Source of the DNA: Duganella guangzhouensis
GTDB lineage: Bacteria; Pseudomonadota; Gammaproteobacteria; Burkholderiales; Burkholderiaceae_D
Direction: 5' to 3'
NCBI RefSeq assembly: GCF_009674535.1
Contig: NZ_WKJK01000008.1
Location: 299,223-363,222, forward strand
Length of the DNA stretch: 64,000 nucleotides
This document shows, piece after piece, positions 45,928 to 53,989 of this stretch; the first letter of the stretch is position 1; every line of letters begins with the position of its first letter. Position numbers and translations under genes: made by a program. Under the pieces are notes generated by a model. That model was not told the origin of the DNA and did not search any database. It saw nothing but the letters and a program-made list of their open reading frames with translations.

Positions 45928-45933
45928 TATAAT
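45928..45933 (+). promoter_or_regulatory. Possible -10 element for the M23 peptidase gene
   Basis: A TATAAT hexamer 101 bases before the M23 start in the tyrS/M23 divergent region. A second TATAAT at 45975-45980 has a TTGCCG 19 bases upstream. Which is used cannot be decided by eye; neither has a consensus -35 at 17 bases. Confidence 0.3.
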
Positions 45934-46034
45934 CCTCGATCCATCAATCTTGCCGCACGAAAACTAACAAAACATATAATTAGAAGAAATAAAACGTTCC
46001 TGAATAGTTCAAGCGGCAAATTTTAACTGATTGC

Positions 46035-47426
46035 ATGAACCAAATACATAAATTCACAAGCTCACGCTTGTTCAACCTGCTAGGGTCTACGCGCAAGGCG
46101 CGCATCATCAGCGCCTCTGCTCTGTTTCTCGCAGTATGTGCTTTTGGTGCAGCCGGTGTAGCTCCTCTCGCGCCTGACGCGTCGGATCTGCCAGTGAAAA
46201 CCGTTCAGGAAGCCGTGGTTGTACCGGACCTGAGCGCGCAAATCAACGCGCTGGACCAACAGTCTTCTAATGAACATTTTGTGCACGAAGAGAAGATCCG
46301 TGCCGGTGATACCCTGGCAACGTTGCTGCACCGCCTGGGTGTAGACGATGATGCGGCCGAGAACTTTATCAAAAAAGATAAAGTTGCGAAAGGCGTGATG
46401 CAGCTGAAAAGCGGCAAACGCGTGCAGGCACAGACCGACGACGAAGGCAATCTGCAGTGGCTGCGCGCCACCGTGGTCGACGGCAAGGACGATCCAGTCA
46501 CCAATATCAAGATCACCCGCAAGGGCGATGGCTTTGTCGCGAGCGCCGAGCCGGCCAAGCTGGAACGCCGTGTGGAAATGCACGCGCGTAACATCACCTC
46601 GACCCTGTACGCTGCAACCGACTCCAGCGAAGACGGCGCCAAGCTGCCGGACACCATCGTCAAGCAAATCATTGAAATGTTCTCGACCAACGTTGACTTC
46701 CGCGGCGACCTGAAACGCGGCGACAGCTTCAACGTGGTGTATGAAACCTTCTGGCAGGATGGCGAGTTTGTGCGCGCCGGCCGCGTGCTGGCGGGCGAGT
46801 TCACCAACAAGGGCACGACCTATCAATCGGTGTGGTTTGAAGATCCGCAAAGCAAGCAAGGCGGCGGCTACTACAGCTACGACGGCAAATCGCTGAAGAA
46901 AGCCTTCCTCAAATCGCCGGTCGAGTTCTCGCGGATTTCGTCCGGCTTCGCGATGCGCGTGCATCCGATTTCCGGCAACTGGAAACAGCATAAAGGCATC
47001 GACTTCCCGGCCCCGACCGGCACGCCGATCCGCGCCGCCGGCGATGGCGTGATCGATTTCGCCGGCACCATGAATGGCTACGGTAATTTCATCACCATCA
47101 AGCACTGGTCCAACTACAGCACCGCCTACGCCCACATGAGCCGCTTCGCGCCAGGCATGAAAAAAGGCACCAAGGTGTCGCAGGGCGACGTCATCGGTTA
47201 TGTCGGCACCACCGGCTGGTCGACCGGCGCCCACTTGCACTACGAATTCCGCGTCGGCGGCGAAGCCAAAGACCCGAGCAAGATGAACGTGCAGGCGCAG
47301 GCGCCACTGACCGCCGCCGAGATGGGCCGCTTCAAGGGCTACGCCAACGACATGATGCACCGCTTCGCGCTGCTGCGCCCGGCAGGCGGCGGCAGCACGC
47401 GGATGGCCTCGGTCTCCGCCAAATAA
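46035..47426 (+). CDS. M23 family murein endopeptidase
   Basis: A 463-residue envelope protein with an N-terminal anchor (hydrophobic segment at about residues 22-45). A LysM-like/OapA-type region follows (IRAGDTLATLLHRLGVDDDAAE), then a C-terminal M23 LytM core with HKGIDFPAPTGTPI, a YAHMSRF turn and HLHYEFRVGG carrying the zinc ligands. It should cut peptidoglycan cross-bridges in the periplasm, like MepM. The complete zinc motif suggests an active enzyme rather than an EnvC-type activator. It is followed by a strong terminator. Confidence 0.92.
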   Translation: MNQIHKFTSSRLFNLLGSTRKARIISASALFLAVCAFGAAGVAPLAPDASDLPVKTVQEAVVVPDLSAQINALDQQSSNEHFVHEEKIRAGDTLATLLHRLGVDDDAAENFIKKDKVAKGVMQLKSGKRVQAQTDDEGNLQWLRATVVDGKDDPVTNIKITRKGDGFVASAEPAKLERRVEMHARNITSTLYAATDSSEDGAKLPDTIVKQIIEMFSTNVDFRGDLKRGDSFNVVYETFWQDGEFVRAGRVLAGEFTNKGTTYQSVWFEDPQSKQGGGYYSYDGKSLKKAFLKSPVEFSRISSGFAMRVHPISGNWKQHKGIDFPAPTGTPIRAAGDGVIDFAGTMNGYGNFITIKHWSNYSTAYAHMSRFAPGMKKGTKVSQGDVIGYVGTTGWSTGAHLHYEFRVGGEAKDPSKMNVQAQAPLTAAEMGRFKGYANDMMHRFALLRPAGGGSTRMASVSAK

Positions 47427-47435
47427 GCTACAACC

Positions 47436-47464
47436 AACAGGCCGCCTCGTCGGCCTGTTTTTTT
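47436..47464 (+). terminator. Intrinsic terminator after the M23 gene
   Basis: Nine-base perfect stem (AACAGGCCG with CGGCCTGTT), six-base loop and a run of seven T, ten bases past the stop. Confidence 0.92.
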
Positions 47465-47543
47465 ATTATCATGCGCTTTAATGACCAGCTCTTCCGTGTG
47501 GCAACGCACACACGGCAGCAGCCGCATCAATTGGACGCAAGCG

Positions 47544-48305
47544 ATGATTACCAGGCGATTAGTTCTCCAGGCCGCAGCCCTGCCGCTGCTCTCTGTACCG
47601 CGCAAGACCTTGCGGTTTGTGTTCTCGCGTCCCTACGACAATCCGCGCACGCAATGGCTGATCAAGGTCTATCAGGACGTGTGTGCGCTCAGTGATCTCG
47701 GTTTCGAATTCATCGACGTGCCGCCCAAACGCGCCACCGCCATGGTGCAATCCGGCCTGGCCGATGGTGAACTGGGCCGCACCTTTGGCTATCTGGATTA
47801 TTTTCCCGGTCTGATAAGACTCAGCGAACCGAACAACGCGGTCAACTTCTGCGTGTACGGCGCCAGCGCGGCCGCGCGCTTCGACGGCATGGAACAGCTC
47901 AGACAGTTGCGCCAGCGCTGCGAATGCCGCCGTGGCATCCTGGAGCTGGAAGCGCTGCTGCGAGTCCATGTGGACGAGGAGCAGCGTTCGCTGATCGACG
48001 ACGTCGGCCAAGGCTTGCGCAAATTGCAGCTGGGCCGCACCGATCTGTATTTTGACGTGCAGGAAGCGGTCGACGATTACCTGCGTTTCGACGATTGTCA
48101 TGAGGCGCTGCCGCGCACCCCAGCCATCCGCGAGCTGGGCAAGGTACTGACCACCACCGGCCATTGCTACCTCAACCCGGCGCAGGCCGAACACGCGCCC
48201 AGGATGGCCGAGGCGCTGGCGCAGCTGAAACACAATGGCACGGTGGCGCGCTATCTGCAGCAATCTTTGCAGGAGTACCAGCAACGCTGCCGGCATCGCC
48301 TATAA
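47544..48305 (+). CDS. Periplasmic solute-binding-like protein (family 3 type), uncharacterised
   Basis: A 253-residue protein. The N-terminus has a possible signal or anchor ([15 protein letters not shown]), then a domain resembling extracellular solute-binding family 3: [40 protein letters not shown] and a late [14 protein letters not shown]. Similar stand-alone proteins are common in this lineage without an attached transporter and have no known ligand. I took the ATG at 47544; the frame is open 21 codons earlier but that would place the signal too far in. The stop lies 26 bases before anmK. Confidence 0.65.
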   Translation: MITRRLVLQAAALPLLSVPRKTLRFVFSRPYDNPRTQWLIKVYQDVCALSDLGFEFIDVPPKRATAMVQSGLADGELGRTFGYLDYFPGLIRLSEPNNAVNFCVYGASAAARFDGMEQLRQLRQRCECRRGILELEALLRVHVDEEQRSLIDDVGQGLRKLQLGRTDLYFDVQEAVDDYLRFDDCHEALPRTPAIRELGKVLTTTGHCYLNPAQAEHAPRMAEALAQLKHNGTVARYLQQSLQEYQQRCRHRL

Positions 48306-48331
48306 TTTCCAGCATCATCGGGAGGAATCGC

Positions 48332-49429
48332 ATGGCTTTGTATATCGGATTAATGTCGGGCACCAGCCTGGATGGCGTCGATGGCGCGCTGGCGCAGTTT
48401 GACGGCGCGGCGATCACCACGCTGGCCGCCGCGTACATCGCATTCCCGCCGTCGCTGCGGGCCGAGCTGATGGCGTTGCAGGCCAGCGGCGACAACGAGA
48501 TCGAGCGCGAGGCGCTGGCGGCCAACCAACTGGCGCAGCACTACGCGCAATGCGTGGCCGAGCTGCTGCGCGAATCTGGCCGCGCGCCAACCGAGGTGCG
48601 CGCGGTGGCGGTGCATGGCCAGACCATCCGCCATCGTCCCGAACTGGGCTTTACGCGCCAGACCAATAATCCGGCGCTGCTGGCCGAGTTGTGCGGCATC
48701 GACGTGATTGCCGACTTCCGCAGCCGCGACATCGCCGCCGGCGGCCAGGGCGCGCCGCTGGTGCCGGCCTTCCATCAGGCCTTGTTTGGCAAGGAAGGCC
48801 AGCCGCGCGTGGTGGCGAATATCGGCGGCATCTCGAATATCAGCGTGCTGTCGGGCGATGGCCGCGTGATCGGTTTCGATACCGGTCCCGGCAACGTGCT
48901 GATGGACGCCTGGATTCACCGCCATCGCCAGCAGGAATACGACGCCGACGGCGCCTGGGCCGCCAGCGGCAAAGTCATCCCCGAATTGCTGACGGAACTG
49001 CTGAAGGAACCTTATCTGGCACTGCCCGCGCCGAAAAGCACCGGCCGCGACCTGTTCCATCTGGACTGGCTGGACACGCGTCTGGCCGTGCATGCGCCAG
49101 CCGCGCCGGAAGACGTGCAGCGCACGCTGACGCAATACACCGCCGTCACGCTGGCCGACGCCATCAAAGCTTACGGCGGCGGCGCGGATGCGGTCTACAT
49201 CTGCGGCGGCGGCGCCTACAACAGCGTGCTGATGTCCGCATTGGCGGACGAGCTGGGCAATCAGGTATTGGTGGCGTCCACGCAGGCATTGGGCGTCGCG
49301 CCCAACCGCGTCGAAGCGCTGGCCTTCGCGTGGCTGGGCTACCGCTTCAGCGAACGCCTGGCCGGCAACCTGCCCGCCGTCACCGGCGCGCAAGGCGAGC
49401 GCGTACTGGGCGCGCTCTACCCGCGCTAA
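48332..49429 (+). CDS. anmK: Anhydro-N-acetylmuramic acid kinase
   Basis: A 365-residue sugar kinase of the ASKHA fold for cell-wall recycling: it hydrolyses and phosphorylates anhMurNAc to MurNAc-6-phosphate. ATP and sugar motifs seen are [48 protein letters not shown] and [21 protein letters not shown] site fixes the ATG at 48332. Its position behind an M23 peptidase gene fits a murein theme. Confidence 0.95.
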   Translation: MALYIGLMSGTSLDGVDGALAQFDGAAITTLAAAYIAFPPSLRAELMALQASGDNEIEREALAANQLAQHYAQCVAELLRESGRAPTEVRAVAVHGQTIRHRPELGFTRQTNNPALLAELCGIDVIADFRSRDIAAGGQGAPLVPAFHQALFGKEGQPRVVANIGGISNISVLSGDGRVIGFDTGPGNVLMDAWIHRHRQQEYDADGAWAASGKVIPELLTELLKEPYLALPAPKSTGRDLFHLDWLDTRLAVHAPAAPEDVQRTLTQYTAVTLADAIKAYGGGADAVYICGGGAYNSVLMSALADELGNQVLVASTQALGVAPNRVEALAFAWLGYRFSERLAGNLPAVTGAQGERVLGALYPR

Positions 49430-49495
49430 CGCACCACCTCGCTTGAAAACAAGCTCCAATCAGCCTATTCTGGACAACTGATTGGAAGTACCAAC

Positions 49496-49954
49496 ATGCC
49501 GACGAAAGACCCTGCATCCCGCGTTGACGGGCGGCCACCGGCAGCGGACAGCTTCAGTAAGCTGATCGCCCGATACGCCACCGACCGCAGCGGCGCGATA
49601 GAAGCTATCCGTACCGGCCTACCGGCAAGTTTGCTGAAGGATGCAGGTCAGTATTTCGCCGTTCCTACTCAGCGCATCCGCACGATTCTCAAACTGCCGG
49701 AAACGACGGCGCATTCGCTGATAAAGCGCGGCGCCCTGATGGATGCGGCAGCATCGGAACGCATCTGGCGTCTGGCTGACCTCATGCACTTCGCCCAAGA
49801 AGTATTTGAAGATGATGAGGCAGCAAAAAACTGGCTACGCACCCCAAGTCTGACGTTCCTGAATGTCGCCCCCATGGATTATCTGGACACCGAGCCAGGC
49901 GCAATCGCGGTACGTCAAGTGCTTAATGCGATTGCCACCGGCGGCGTGCTATGA
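49496..49954 (+). CDS. MbcA/ParS/Xre-type antitoxin, partner toxin truncated
   Basis: A 152-residue antitoxin. An N-terminal Xre-like helical part (LLKDAGQYFAVPTQRIRTIL) is followed by the DUF2384 toxin-binding domain: SERIWRLADLMHFAQEVFED, NWLRTPSLTFLNVAPMDYL and a C-terminal VLNAIATGGVL. This is the standard partner of RES-domain toxins that degrade NAD. The RES gene starts in a four-base ATGA overlap exactly as in intact modules, but is cut short. The antitoxin is complete and may still repress its promoter. Confidence 0.85.
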   Translation: MPTKDPASRVDGRPPAADSFSKLIARYATDRSGAIEAIRTGLPASLLKDAGQYFAVPTQRIRTILKLPETTAHSLIKRGALMDAAASERIWRLADLMHFAQEVFEDDEAAKNWLRTPSLTFLNVAPMDYLDTEPGAIAVRQVLNAIATGGVL

Positions 49955-50109
49955 AATTGTGGCGCATTGCGCAATCCAGATACGCATTGGACAAGCAGTG
50001 CGCCGGCACGACCTTATACGGTGGGCGCTGGAATCAGTTTATGAGCGCCGGGCGGCGATGCGGAACTGGCTTGGGGTTTGGCCCACTTCCTTGCGGAAGA
50101 AGCGGGTGA
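49951..50109 (+). pseudogene. Truncated RES-domain toxin remnant
   Basis: The frame beginning at 49951 reads MKLWRIAQSRYALDK, then TLYGGRWNQ, which is the start of a RES-domain NAD-degrading toxin (family about 150-230 residues). Recognisable sequence ends near base 50038, just where the convergent AraC gene's stop codon lies, and the frame then runs about 22 codons through the AraC complement to a TGA. The catalytic remainder is missing, so the toxin cannot be active. I infer deletion or rearrangement at this junction. Confidence 0.72.
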
Positions 50110-50962
50110 AGTAGGCGGCGTCGGTAAAGCCCAGCCAGTAGGCGATCTGCTCCATCGTCATGTCGCCGAAGATCAGGTTGCGCTTGGCTTCGGTGATGAT
50201 GCGGGCGTGGATCATTTTGGTCGGACTCTGCCCCACCGCCGCCGCGCACGAGGCACGCAGCTGCACCAGCGATACGCCCATCATCGACGCGTAATTCTGC
50301 AGCTGCAGATTCTCGCGATAATGCTGGTCGATCAGCTCGCGGAAACGATCAGCCAGACGAATCTCGCTGCCACTGGCAACCTTGCTTTCCAGCTCGTCCA
50401 TGTGCGCGCCGCGCACCAGCATCAGCAGCAGCGACGTCAGCAGCGCTTCAGTGCCGACCACGTGACCGATGGTCTTGGCCGCCACTTCGTGCGACAGCTT
50501 TGTGATGACGCCAAAGAATTCGTCCGCCGACTCGGCCGCGTATGACAGCGGGATCACGCGCGGCGACGCCCACAGCTTGATGAAGTCCTGCAGCTTGCTG
50601 TTGATCTGGTGCAGATACGATACCTCGATCGTCACCACCCAGCGATCGACGTCGACCTCGTAATCCAATCCGTGCACCGATTCATTCGGCAGCAGCAGCG
50701 CGCACGGCGCTTCGAACGGCACTGAGTGCCCTTCCAGATTCATCACGCCACGGCCATTGCGCACAAAGATCACCTGCCCGTAATGCGGGTGTGCGTGCGG
50801 TTCGGTACGCCAGCGCCCACGCTCGGTAACGTGGCCGATATTTACAAACCAGTTGTCACGTTCCTCTTGTTTTTCCACGTACAGACGCACCTTGGGCACC
50901 GTGGTCAGACGGGCTTTGCCGTCGGGGTCGCGTTGATACTTTGTCATCGCATTTTGAGTCAT
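50039..50962 (-). CDS. AraC-family regulator (PobR-like), divergent from the aromatic operon
   Basis: A 307-residue regulator. The N-terminal cupin sensor has EPHAHPHYGQVIFVRNG and a FEAPCALLLPNESVHG turn as in PobR-type AraC proteins that sense hydroxybenzoates. The C-terminal double HTH (about residues 205-307) ends with WLGFTDAAYFTRFFRKEVG. An AGGAGG site six bases before fixes the ATG at 50962. A good promoter (TTGTCT, 17 bases, TATAGT) lies just upstream. It most likely controls the divergent eleven-gene operon in response to an aromatic acid. Confidence 0.88.
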   Translation of the reverse strand: MTQNAMTKYQRDPDGKARLTTVPKVRLYVEKQEERDNWFVNIGHVTERGRWRTEPHAHPHYGQVIFVRNGRGVMNLEGHSVPFEAPCALLLPNESVHGLDYEVDVDRWVVTIEVSYLHQINSKLQDFIKLWASPRVIPLSYAAESADEFFGVITKLSHEVAAKTIGHVVGTEALLTSLLLMLVRGAHMDELESKVASGSEIRLADRFRELIDQHYRENLQLQNYASMMGVSLVQLRASCAAAVGQSPTKMIHARIITEAKRNLIFGDMTMEQIAYWLGFTDAAYFTRFFRKEVGQTPSQFRIAARRS

Positions 50963-50980
50963 TGTCGCCTCCTGGCAAGC

Positions 50981-51009
50981 ACTATATCCCTGACCTTTGA
51001 CAGAGACAA
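50981..51009 (-). promoter_or_regulatory. Sigma-70-type promoter for the AraC gene
   Basis: On the minus strand TTGTCT (-35) and TATAGT (-10) are separated by exactly 17 bases, with the -10 about 19 bases before the AraC start codon. The short distance implies a very short 5' leader. Confidence 0.6.
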
Positions 51010-51107
51010 GGCCCGAAACAAAAAGTGCCAGCGAATGTAATTTTTGTGTAGAGACTACTGCGAGGCCAGCTCTTATTCTTGCACCATCAAACACAAGGAG
51101 AATGAAG

Positions 51108-52082
51108 TTGGCTAACAAAGTTAAGCTCACGATCGCCATCGCCGATCACCCACACACCATCGCCATCAAGAACGGTTCGATTCCGATCGAAGGCGTGGAT
51201 GCCGAATTCATCACCGTCAAACCACAGATCGGCGCCTTCCGCCGCATGGTGCGTGACGTTGAATTCGATGTGTGCGAACTGGCCCCCACCACCTACATCA
51301 TCGCCCGTTCCTACGGCGCGCCTTTCGTCGGCCTGCCGATCTTCGTGGTGCGCCGCTTCCACCACGGCGGCCTGCTGGTTCGTCCGGACGCCAACATCAA
51401 ACACCCGAAAGACCTGGAAGGCAAGAAGGTCGGCGTGCGCGCCTACTCGGTCACCACCGGTGTGTGGAACCGTCAGGTGCTGATCGACGAATTCGGCCTG
51501 GACGCCTCCAAAGTCACCTGGGTGGTGGACGATGAAGAACACGTCACCCAACTGAAACTGCCAGCCAACGTGATCCACGCCGAGAAAGACACCTCGCTGG
51601 CCGACATGATGGCCAAAGGCGAACTGGTGGCCGGCAACGAAGGCGCGGCAGGCATCGGCCGCACCGGCGCGCCAACCGGCGGCTGGCAGGAAGTGGAAGC
51701 CGACTACCCGGACCTGCTGCCGAACGCGGCCGAGCTGGAAAAGGAATACTACGGCCGCACCGGCGTGTACCCAATGCACGGCACCATCGTGGTCAAGGAT
51801 TCGGTACTGGCCGAGCATCCATGGATCGCCCAATCGCTCTACAAAGCCTTCGATCAAGCGAAGAAAGAATGGCTGGCCAAGCTGGATTCGGGCGAAGCCA
51901 ACACCGCCGGCGACAAAAAGTACAAAGCGCTGCAAGAGATCGTCGGCCACGATCCGCTGCCATACGGCCTGCAGGAAAACCTGAAGACCATCGAAACGCT
52001 GGAAGCCACCGCCTTCAAGCAAGGTCTGACCGCGCGCCGCATGGCCATCGACGAACTGTTCGTTGATCCAAACGCCCAATAA
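51108..52082 (+). CDS. 4,5-dihydroxyphthalate decarboxylase-family protein, copy 1
   Basis: A 324-residue cytoplasmic protein with a periplasmic-binding-protein-like fold but no signal peptide, as in the 4,5-dihydroxyphthalate decarboxylase (Pht5) family. Landmarks are FRRMVRDVEFDVCELAPTTY, DLEGKKVGVRAYSVTTGVWN and a C-terminal LTARRMAIDELFVD. The AAGGAG site is only one base from an ATG at 51102 but seven from an in-frame TTG at 51108, so I take TTG as the start. It is first in the operon, and a second homologue is encoded 7.6 kb downstream. The reaction is inferred: decarboxylation of an aromatic or ring-fission acid. Confidence 0.68.
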   Translation: MANKVKLTIAIADHPHTIAIKNGSIPIEGVDAEFITVKPQIGAFRRMVRDVEFDVCELAPTTYIIARSYGAPFVGLPIFVVRRFHHGGLLVRPDANIKHPKDLEGKKVGVRAYSVTTGVWNRQVLIDEFGLDASKVTWVVDDEEHVTQLKLPANVIHAEKDTSLADMMAKGELVAGNEGAAGIGRTGAPTGGWQEVEADYPDLLPNAAELEKEYYGRTGVYPMHGTIVVKDSVLAEHPWIAQSLYKAFDQAKKEWLAKLDSGEANTAGDKKYKALQEIVGHDPLPYGLQENLKTIETLEATAFKQGLTARRMAIDELFVDPNAQ

Positions 52083-52095
52083 CACCGGAGACACC

Positions 52096-53121
52096 ATGAT
52101 TATCGATTGCCACGGTCACTTCACGACCGTCCCAAAATCCTTCCGCGACTTCCGCGCCAAGCAGGTTGAGTTCGCCAACGATCCAACCAACGGTCCATCG
52201 CGCGATGAAGCCTATGTGTCCGACGACCAGATCCGCGAAGCCATCGGCGGCGGCCAGCTGAAGCTGCAACAAGAGCGCGGCGGCGACCTGACCCTGTTCT
52301 CGCCGATCGCCGGCCTGATGAGCCACCACCTGGGCAACGAGCGCACCAGCCTGGAGTGGGCCGAAATCTCGAACGACCTGGTGTTCCGCGTCACCGAAAT
52401 GTATCCGGACAATTTCGCGCCAGTGTGCCAGCTGCCGCAATCGCCACTGGCGCCACCGAAGAACAGCGTGCCTGAACTGCGCCGTTGCGTCGAAGAGCTG
52501 GGCTTTGTCGGCGCCAACCTGAATCCCGATCCGACCGGCGGCTACTGGACCGGCAAGCCGATCACCGACCGCGAGTGGTATCCGATCTTCGAAGCGCTGT
52601 GCGACCTCGACGTGCCGGCCATGATCCACGTCGCCGCCTCGTGCAACCCGTGCTTCCACGGCACCGGCGCCCACTACCTGAACGCCGACACCACCGCCTT
52701 CATGCAGATCCTGCAATCGGACCTGTTCAAGGACTTCCCTACCCTGCGCCTGATCATTCCGCATGGCGGCGGCGCCGTACCTTACCACTGGGGCCGTTAC
52801 CGCGGCATGTCGCTGGAGATGATGGACCGTCCGCTGGAAGGTCTGCTGAACAACATCTTCTTCGACACTTGCGTCTACCACCAGCCTGGGGTCGAACTGC
52901 TGACCAAGGTCATCCCTGCGGACAACGTGCTGTTCGGTTCCGAAATGATCGGTGCGGTACGCGGCAAAGACCCTTGCACCGGCCACTACTTCGACGACAC
53001 CAAGCGCTACGTCGACGGCATCGCCTCGCTGAGTGCTGAAGACCGTCAGAAAATCTTCGAAGGCAATGCGCGCCGCGTGTTCCCACGCCTGGACAAACGC
53101 TTGAAAGCACAAGGTAAATAA
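52096..53121 (+). CDS. ligJ: 4-oxalomesaconate hydratase (LigJ type)
   Basis: A 341-residue amidohydrolase-fold zinc enzyme that closely follows Sphingobium LigJ, also 341 residues: MIIDCHGHFTTVPK with metal ligands His6 and His8, LPQSPLAPP, VGANLNPDPTGGYWTG, LIIPHGGGAVPYHWGR, FDTCVYHQPGVELL and LFGSEMIGAVRG. LigJ hydrates 4-oxalomesaconate to 4-carboxy-4-hydroxy-2-oxoadipate in protocatechuate 4,5-cleavage and gallate pathways. This is the firmest functional anchor of the operon. The start at 52096 lies eight bases after GGAG. Confidence 0.88.
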   Translation: MIIDCHGHFTTVPKSFRDFRAKQVEFANDPTNGPSRDEAYVSDDQIREAIGGGQLKLQQERGGDLTLFSPIAGLMSHHLGNERTSLEWAEISNDLVFRVTEMYPDNFAPVCQLPQSPLAPPKNSVPELRRCVEELGFVGANLNPDPTGGYWTGKPITDREWYPIFEALCDLDVPAMIHVAASCNPCFHGTGAHYLNADTTAFMQILQSDLFKDFPTLRLIIPHGGGAVPYHWGRYRGMSLEMMDRPLEGLLNNIFFDTCVYHQPGVELLTKVIPADNVLFGSEMIGAVRGKDPCTGHYFDDTKRYVDGIASLSAEDRQKIFEGNARRVFPRLDKRLKAQGK

Positions 53122-53122
53122 T

Positions 53123-53971
53123 ATGACCTCTATCGTAGACATCCACCCGCACATCATCTCGGACGACGAGAAGGCCTACCCACCAGCACCGCTGTTCGGC
53201 AAACGCTCGGACTGGTCGCAGGAACGTCCAAGCACCGTGGAAGCGCTGATCGCCGCCATGGACGCCGCCGGTGTCGCCAAAGCCGCCGTGGTGCACTCGT
53301 CCACCACCTACGGTTTCGACAACAGCTACGTCGTCGACGGCTGCAACCAGTACAAGGATCGCCTGGTCGCAGTCGGCTCGGTCGACGTGCTGGCGGAAGA
53401 CGCCACGCAAAAAATCATCGAGTGGAAAGAACGCGGCCTGGCCGGCCTGCGCCTGTTCACCGGCGGCAGCACCAAAGAGTTCGATCCGAGCGAACTGGAA
53501 GATCCGCGCTCGTATCCATCGTGGGAACTGTGCGCCGAGCTGAACATCCCGATGTGCATCCAGACCGGTCCGATCGGTCTGCCGCAAGTGACCGCGCTGG
53601 CCAAGCGTTTCCCGAAAGTGAAGATCATCCTCGACCACCTGGGCCGCCCGGACGTGCTCGACGGTCCTCCATACGCCAACGCCAAGTCGATGTTCGACCT
53701 GGCGCCGCTGGAGAACATCTACTTCAAGCTGACCCCGCGCATTTTCGGCGACGTGAAAAAGGAAAAGGCCAGCGCCGACACCTTCTTCCCGGCCGTGGTG
53801 AAAGAGTTTGGCGCGCAGCGTCTGGCCTGGGGTTCGAACTTCCCGACCTCGCCGGGCACGCTGGCCGAGATTCTGGCCACCGCGCAAAAAGGTCTGGCCT
53901 CGCTGAGCGATGAAGACCGCGCCTGGATCTTCGAGAAGACCGCCAAACAGCTGTACCCAAGCCTGGCCTAA
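53123..53971 (+). CDS. LigI-like amidohydrolase (possible 2-pyrone-4,6-dicarboxylate lactonase)
   Basis: A 282-residue TIM-barrel amidohydrolase. The HxH metal motif is His8/His10 in IVDIHPHII; HSSTTYGFDNSYVVDG, GLRLFTGGS, MCIQTGPIGLPQV and KIILDHLGRPDV follow, and LAWGSNFPTS carries the late aspartate/serine region. The family includes LigI, which opens the pyrone PDC to oxalomesaconate, the LigJ substrate; placement one base after ligJ supports such a role. Differences from LigI at the N-terminus leave other lactones possible. Confidence 0.72.
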   Translation: MTSIVDIHPHIISDDEKAYPPAPLFGKRSDWSQERPSTVEALIAAMDAAGVAKAAVVHSSTTYGFDNSYVVDGCNQYKDRLVAVGSVDVLAEDATQKIIEWKERGLAGLRLFTGGSTKEFDPSELEDPRSYPSWELCAELNIPMCIQTGPIGLPQVTALAKRFPKVKIILDHLGRPDVLDGPPYANAKSMFDLAPLENIYFKLTPRIFGDVKKEKASADTFFPAVVKEFGAQRLAWGSNFPTSPGTLAEILATAQKGLASLSDEDRAWIFEKTAKQLYPSLA

Positions 53972-53989
53972 AGCCTGAGAAAGAAGAAT

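Noticed and set aside
49863..50114. An 83-codon frame overlapping the antitoxin end and the RES remnant
   Set aside because: It is out of frame with both the antitoxin and the RES start, and has no recognisable similarity.
50997..51002. TTGACA hexamer facing the aromatic operon
   Set aside because: No -10-like hexamer lies 16-18 bases downstream, and it overlaps the AraC promoter region, so it was not called as a promoter.
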